From Vicinamibacteria bacterium (GTDB taxonomy: Bacteria; Acidobacteriota; Vicinamibacteria; Vicinamibacterales; UBA2999), in the NCBI GenBank assembly GCA_025938035.1, contig JAICQE010000213.1, forward strand, positions 1 to 6,086: a stretch of DNA of 6,086 nt. The letters are read 5' to 3'. The notes below the pieces were generated by a model. That model saw only the letters and a program-made list of their open reading frames with translations. It did no database searches and was not told where the DNA came from. This document shows, one piece after another, positions 5,306-6,086 of this stretch (positions within the stretch are counted from its first letter, which is position 1; each line of letters begins with the position of its first letter). Both the position numbers and the translations under genes were made by a program.

Positions 5306-5376
5306 GCCACGGAGGCACGGATGCACGGAGACCAACAGCGTTTGGATGTCCCTTCGTGTCTTCGTGTCTCCGTGGC
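5306..5376. repeat. Family 2 inverted repeat with 8-bp periodic arms (copy 2)
   Basis: The left arm (5306-5330) begins GCCACGGAGG and repeats CACGGATG and CACGGAG. The right arm (5352-5376) is CTTCGTGT, CTTCGTGT, CTCCGTGGC. About 20 of 25 arm positions are complementary, and most mismatches would be G-U wobbles in RNA. The loop contains AACAGC (5335-5340-region) and GGAT, as in the copy at 4774-4834. It lies between the divergent dut and M16 protease genes and overlaps the 5' end of the latter. Confidence 0.8.
5311..5315 (+). promoter_or_regulatory. Possible ribosome binding site of the M16 protease, inside the repeat
   Basis: GGAGG lies five bases before ATG 5321, a good Shine-Dalgarno match and spacing. 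Both the site and the ATG belong to the left arm of the family 2 inverted repeat, so pairing with the right arm could mask them. This is the main reason for choosing ATG 5321. Confidence 0.35.
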
Positions 5377-6086
5377 AGTGTTGACGTTTACGGTATGTAC
5401 GGCGGCTGGCTTCGCGCAGACGCCCGCCGATCTCAACGCGCGGCTGCCGCTCGACAAGGCGATCCGAACCGGCACGCTGCCGAACGGGATGACGTTCTAC
5501 ATCCGCAAGAACAGCGAGCCGGACGATCGGGCGATGATGCGGCTTGCCATCAGGGCTGGATCGGTTGATGAGGCCGACGACCAGCGCGGCCTGGCGCACG
5601 TGCTCGAGCACATGGCGTTCAACGGCTCGAAACACTTCCCTCCGGGAGAGCTCGTCAAGTATCTCGAATCGATTGGCGCGCAGTTCGGGCCGCACGTCAA
5701 CGCCTACACCAGCTTCGATGAGACGGTCTACATGCTCGACGTGCCGGTGGACAAGGCCGGCGCGCTGACGAAGGCGTTCGAGGCGATGAGCGATTTCGCC
5801 GGCGGGATCGCGCTCGATGGAGCCGAGATCGACAAGGAGCGCGGCGTCGTGCTGGAGGAGTGGCGCGGCCGCCTCGGCGCGAACGAGCGCATGCTGCAGC
5901 CGCAGATGAACGCACTCTTCGGCGGATCGAAGTACGCCACGCGCAATCCGATCGGCACGCCCGAGAACCTCAAGAGCTTCCCGCACCAGCGGCTCCGCGA
6001 CTTCTATCGCGATTTCTACCGCCCGGATCGGATGGCCATTGTCGTCGTCGGCGATATCGAGCCGGACGATGTGGAGAAGCAGATTC
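5321..6086 (+). CDS. Secreted M16-family zinc protease (PqqL-like), 3' end outside window
   Basis: N-terminal part of an inverzincin metallopeptidase; full PqqL-like members are about 900 residues with paired M16 domains. From ATG 5321, residues 16-32 (VSVAVLTFTVCTAAGFA) form a hydrophobic signal segment with probable cleavage after Ala32. The M16 domain starts with TGTLPNGMTFYIRKN (50-64). The inverted zinc motif HVLEH (His93, Glu96, His97) is followed by MAFNGSKHFP, then VNAYTSFDETVY (126-137), and ERGVVLEE (173-180) with Glu180 the likely third zinc ligand. Further on is FYRDFYRPDRMAIVVVGDIE, the usual end of the first domain half. The frame is open to the window edge with no defects. The start is uncertain: ATG 5273 (overlapping the dut start on the other strand) and GTG 5372 or 5378 are in frame. 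The N-terminal residues before the hydrophobic core are encoded by a repeat, which is unusual. Confidence 0.92.
   Translation, partial: MHGDQQRLDVPSCLRVSVAVLTFTVCTAAGFAQTPADLNARLPLDKAIRTGTLPNGMTFYIRKNSEPDDRAMMRLAIRAGSVDEADDQRGLAHVLEHMAFNGSKHFPPGELVKYLESIGAQFGPHVNAYTSFDETVYMLDVPVDKAGALTKAFEAMSDFAGGIALDGAEIDKERGVVLEEWRGRLGANERMLQPQMNALFGGSKYATRNPIGTPENLKSFPHQRLRDFYRDFYRPDRMAIVVVGDIEPDDVEKQI

Noticed and set aside
5275..5475. N-terminal extension of dUTPase to an upstream in-frame ATG (210 residues in total)
   Set aside because: The extra residues translate the family 2 repeat and the 5' end of the divergent protease; the normal dUTPase N-terminus starts at 5274.
5216..5986. Minus-strand open frame (256 codons) opposite the M16 protease
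   Set aside because: Antisense to a protease with an intact HxxEH motif; no family features of its own.
1..6086. tRNA, rRNA or riboswitch
   Set aside because: No cloverleaf, rRNA-like or known riboswitch pattern was recognised; the non-coding gaps are short and filled by the two repeat families.

Overview
The window is high-GC bacterial DNA, densely coding, with conserved housekeeping genes separated by short gaps that are largely filled by palindromic repeats. The best guess for the source is an acidobacterium of the Vicinamibacteria type. This rests on the abundance of a small hairpin repeat whose translations read FRLKAEAT-like or PPEGGHY-like, and on the style of the secreted proteins. 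It is an inference from memory, not a search result.

Layout, left to right. Positions 2-553 (+) hold the 3' part of a small alpha/beta hydrolase. Positions 556-1118 hold a REP-like unit: two hairpin repeats, a Y1/HUH transposase gene of the RAYT (REP-associated tyrosine transposase) type, and an inverted hairpin repeat. The transposase gene is broken by a frameshift directly before its predicted catalytic tyrosine. Positions 1128-3622 (+) look like an operon: rsgA (30S-maturation GTPase), then a secreted protein with two cyclophilin domains, then a 74-residue protein of unknown function that overlaps the cyclophilin stop codon by one base. A back-to-back pair of the same hairpins (3619-3670) fills the space between the end of this operon and the end of the convergent dinB gene. 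On the minus strand, dut (dUTPase, 4843-5274) lies upstream of dinB (DNA polymerase IV, 3680-4765). Positions 5321-6086 (+) hold the 5' part of a secreted M16 zinc protease that runs off the window.

Two unrelated repeat families occupy nearly every gap. Family 1 is a hairpin of about 24 bases with a 5' GTAG foot, a 7-8 bp stem and a TTCA or TTTA loop. There are six copies in both orientations: three flank the transposase, one lies in frame inside the cyclophilin gene, and two form the pair at 3619-3670. Stem bases covary between copies, so the fold itself appears to be what is kept. Family 2 is a larger inverted repeat whose arms are each three 8-bp units (CACCGAGN or CACGGAGN) around a loop with a shared AACAGC...GGAT core. 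Its two copies bracket dut, and one appears to supply the ribosome binding site and first codons of the M16 protease.

Functionally, rsgA and the cyclophilin operon concern ribosome assembly and protein folding outside the cytoplasm, and dut with dinB concern nucleotide-pool hygiene and translesion synthesis. The most unusual content is the repeat biology: a decayed REP transposase next to its probable substrates, and repeats that have been taken into coding sequences and gene starts and ends.
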